A program made the position numbers and the translations under genes. A stretch of DNA of 5,111 nucleotides, from NCBI GenBank assembly GCA_003649845.1, contig QMTB01000116.1:1-5111 (forward strand), read 5' to 3'. Shown here piece by piece: positions 4,749 to 5,111 of the stretch. Position 1 is the first letter of the stretch; the number at the start of each line of letters is the position of its first letter. This DNA comes from Thermoplasmata archaeon (GTDB lineage: Archaea > Thermoplasmatota > E2 > DHVEG-1). The notes below the pieces were generated by a model. It saw nothing but the letters and a program-made list of their open reading frames with translations, did not search any database and was not told the DNA's origin.

Positions 4749-5111
4749 CTACACCGCCGGAGGCGGTTTTACATGCCCCTCCCTCATAAGGATCTCGGTC
4801 TCCTGGCGGGCGTAGCGGATCATGCGCTCGGCCTGGGCCCGGAGCTCGTCCTTGGAAAGCACCCGGCGCGCCACCCCCTGCTCGATGGCCTTCTTGGCCA
4901 CCGCCACCGCCTCGTTGATAAAAACCTCCCACTCCATCATGGTGGGGACGATGTACTCCTCGTGCAGGCCCTTCTCCTCGGCCGTGGCGGCGATGGCCTC
5001 GGCGGCCGCGATGGCCATCTCGTCGGTGATGGTGCGGGCGAACACATCCAACGTCCCCCGGAAGATGCCGGGGAAGCCCAGGGAGTTGTTGATTTGGTTG
5101 GGGAAGTCGGA
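4749..5111 (-). CDS. NAD(P)-dependent malic enzyme, C-terminal part (5' end outside the window)
   Basis: The last 120 residues of a malic enzyme, which oxidatively decarboxylates malate to pyruvate and CO2 in the cytoplasm with reduction of NAD or NADP. The fragment opens in frame at the right edge with the family hallmark SDFPNQINNSLGFPGIFRGT. Its PNQxNN asparagines line the active site in characterised malic enzymes. It continues with DVFARTITDEMAIAAAEAIA and then a helical C-terminus ending KPPPAV. A typical bacterial enzyme has about 390-480 residues, so roughly the first three quarters lie beyond the window. The codons are very GC-rich (strong G/C third positions), in sharp contrast to the R-M genes, so this gene is probably native chromosome. 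It points the same way as the methyltransferase gene, but a hairpin and the methyltransferase's own promoter separate them, so they are unlikely to form an operon. Cofactor preference cannot be told from this part. Confidence 0.93.
   Translation of the reverse strand, partial: SDFPNQINNSLGFPGIFRGTLDVFARTITDEMAIAAAEAIAATAEEKGLHEEYIVPTMMEWEVFINEAVAVAKKAIEQGVARRVLSKDELRAQAERMIRYARQETEILMREGHVKPPPAV

Noticed and set aside
4753..4770. A terminator-like hairpin on the plus strand (ACCGCC, GGA, GGCGGT, then Ts)
   Set aside because: It lies within the last codons of the malic enzyme (KPPPAV), and no plus-strand gene precedes it. The Pro/Ala codons explain the sequence.
4729..4932. An alternative minus-strand frame within the malic enzyme gene
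   Set aside because: It is a Gly- and Arg-rich shadow frame of GC-rich coding DNA, and the malic enzyme frame has clear family motifs.

Overview
The window looks like a stretch of a GC-rich bacterial chromosome, most probably a Firmicute, carrying a compact, AT-richer restriction-modification (R-M) cassette. The Firmicute guess rests on strong AGGAGG-type ribosome binding sites, sigma-A-like promoters and a bacterial NAD(P)-dependent malic enzyme. It is an inference; no marker gene fixes the taxon. Base composition changes sharply. The left flank (about 1-335) is mid-50s percent GC and the right flank (malic enzyme, 4749-5111) is in the upper 60s. The two R-M genes between them are only in the low-to-mid 40s, which suggests that the cassette was acquired by horizontal transfer.

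Layout. Positions 1-340 hold no recognisable gene. They contain two long, imperfect stem-loop-forming segments (48-124 and 163-251) and a possible short 5' fragment of a minus-strand gene (1-133). Positions 341-396 are the promoter, two 12-bp perfect palindromes and the ribosome binding site of the first R-M gene. Gene 1 (397-1650, +) encodes a 417-residue phospholipase D-superfamily restriction endonuclease of the BfiI/NgoFVII kind. Gene 2 (1623-4496, -) encodes a 957-residue protein with two complete amino-methyltransferase halves, each with its own AdoMet motif and TSPPY catalytic motif. The two genes converge and their 3' ends overlap by 28 bp. The methyltransferase has a near-consensus extended -10 promoter (4519-4547) embedded in an 8-bp-arm inverted repeat. 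The promoter's position shows that translation starts at 4496, not at the upstream ATG at 4574. Positions 4548-4748 are intergenic, with a GC-rich hairpin (4660-4680) and nine consecutive degenerate 7-bp repeats (4685-4747). From 4749 to the right edge is the C-terminal 120 residues of a malic enzyme on the minus strand.

How the genes work together. A BfiI-type nuclease cuts at an asymmetric site, so each strand of the recognition site needs its own methyltransferase activity. A single protein with two methyltransferase halves meets that need. The parsimonious reading is a complete Type IIS-like R-M system whose two modification activities are fused into one chain. Its target sequence cannot be read from the DNA. 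No separate controller (C) protein gene is visible, so the palindromes at both promoters are the best candidates for the control that R-M systems usually need.
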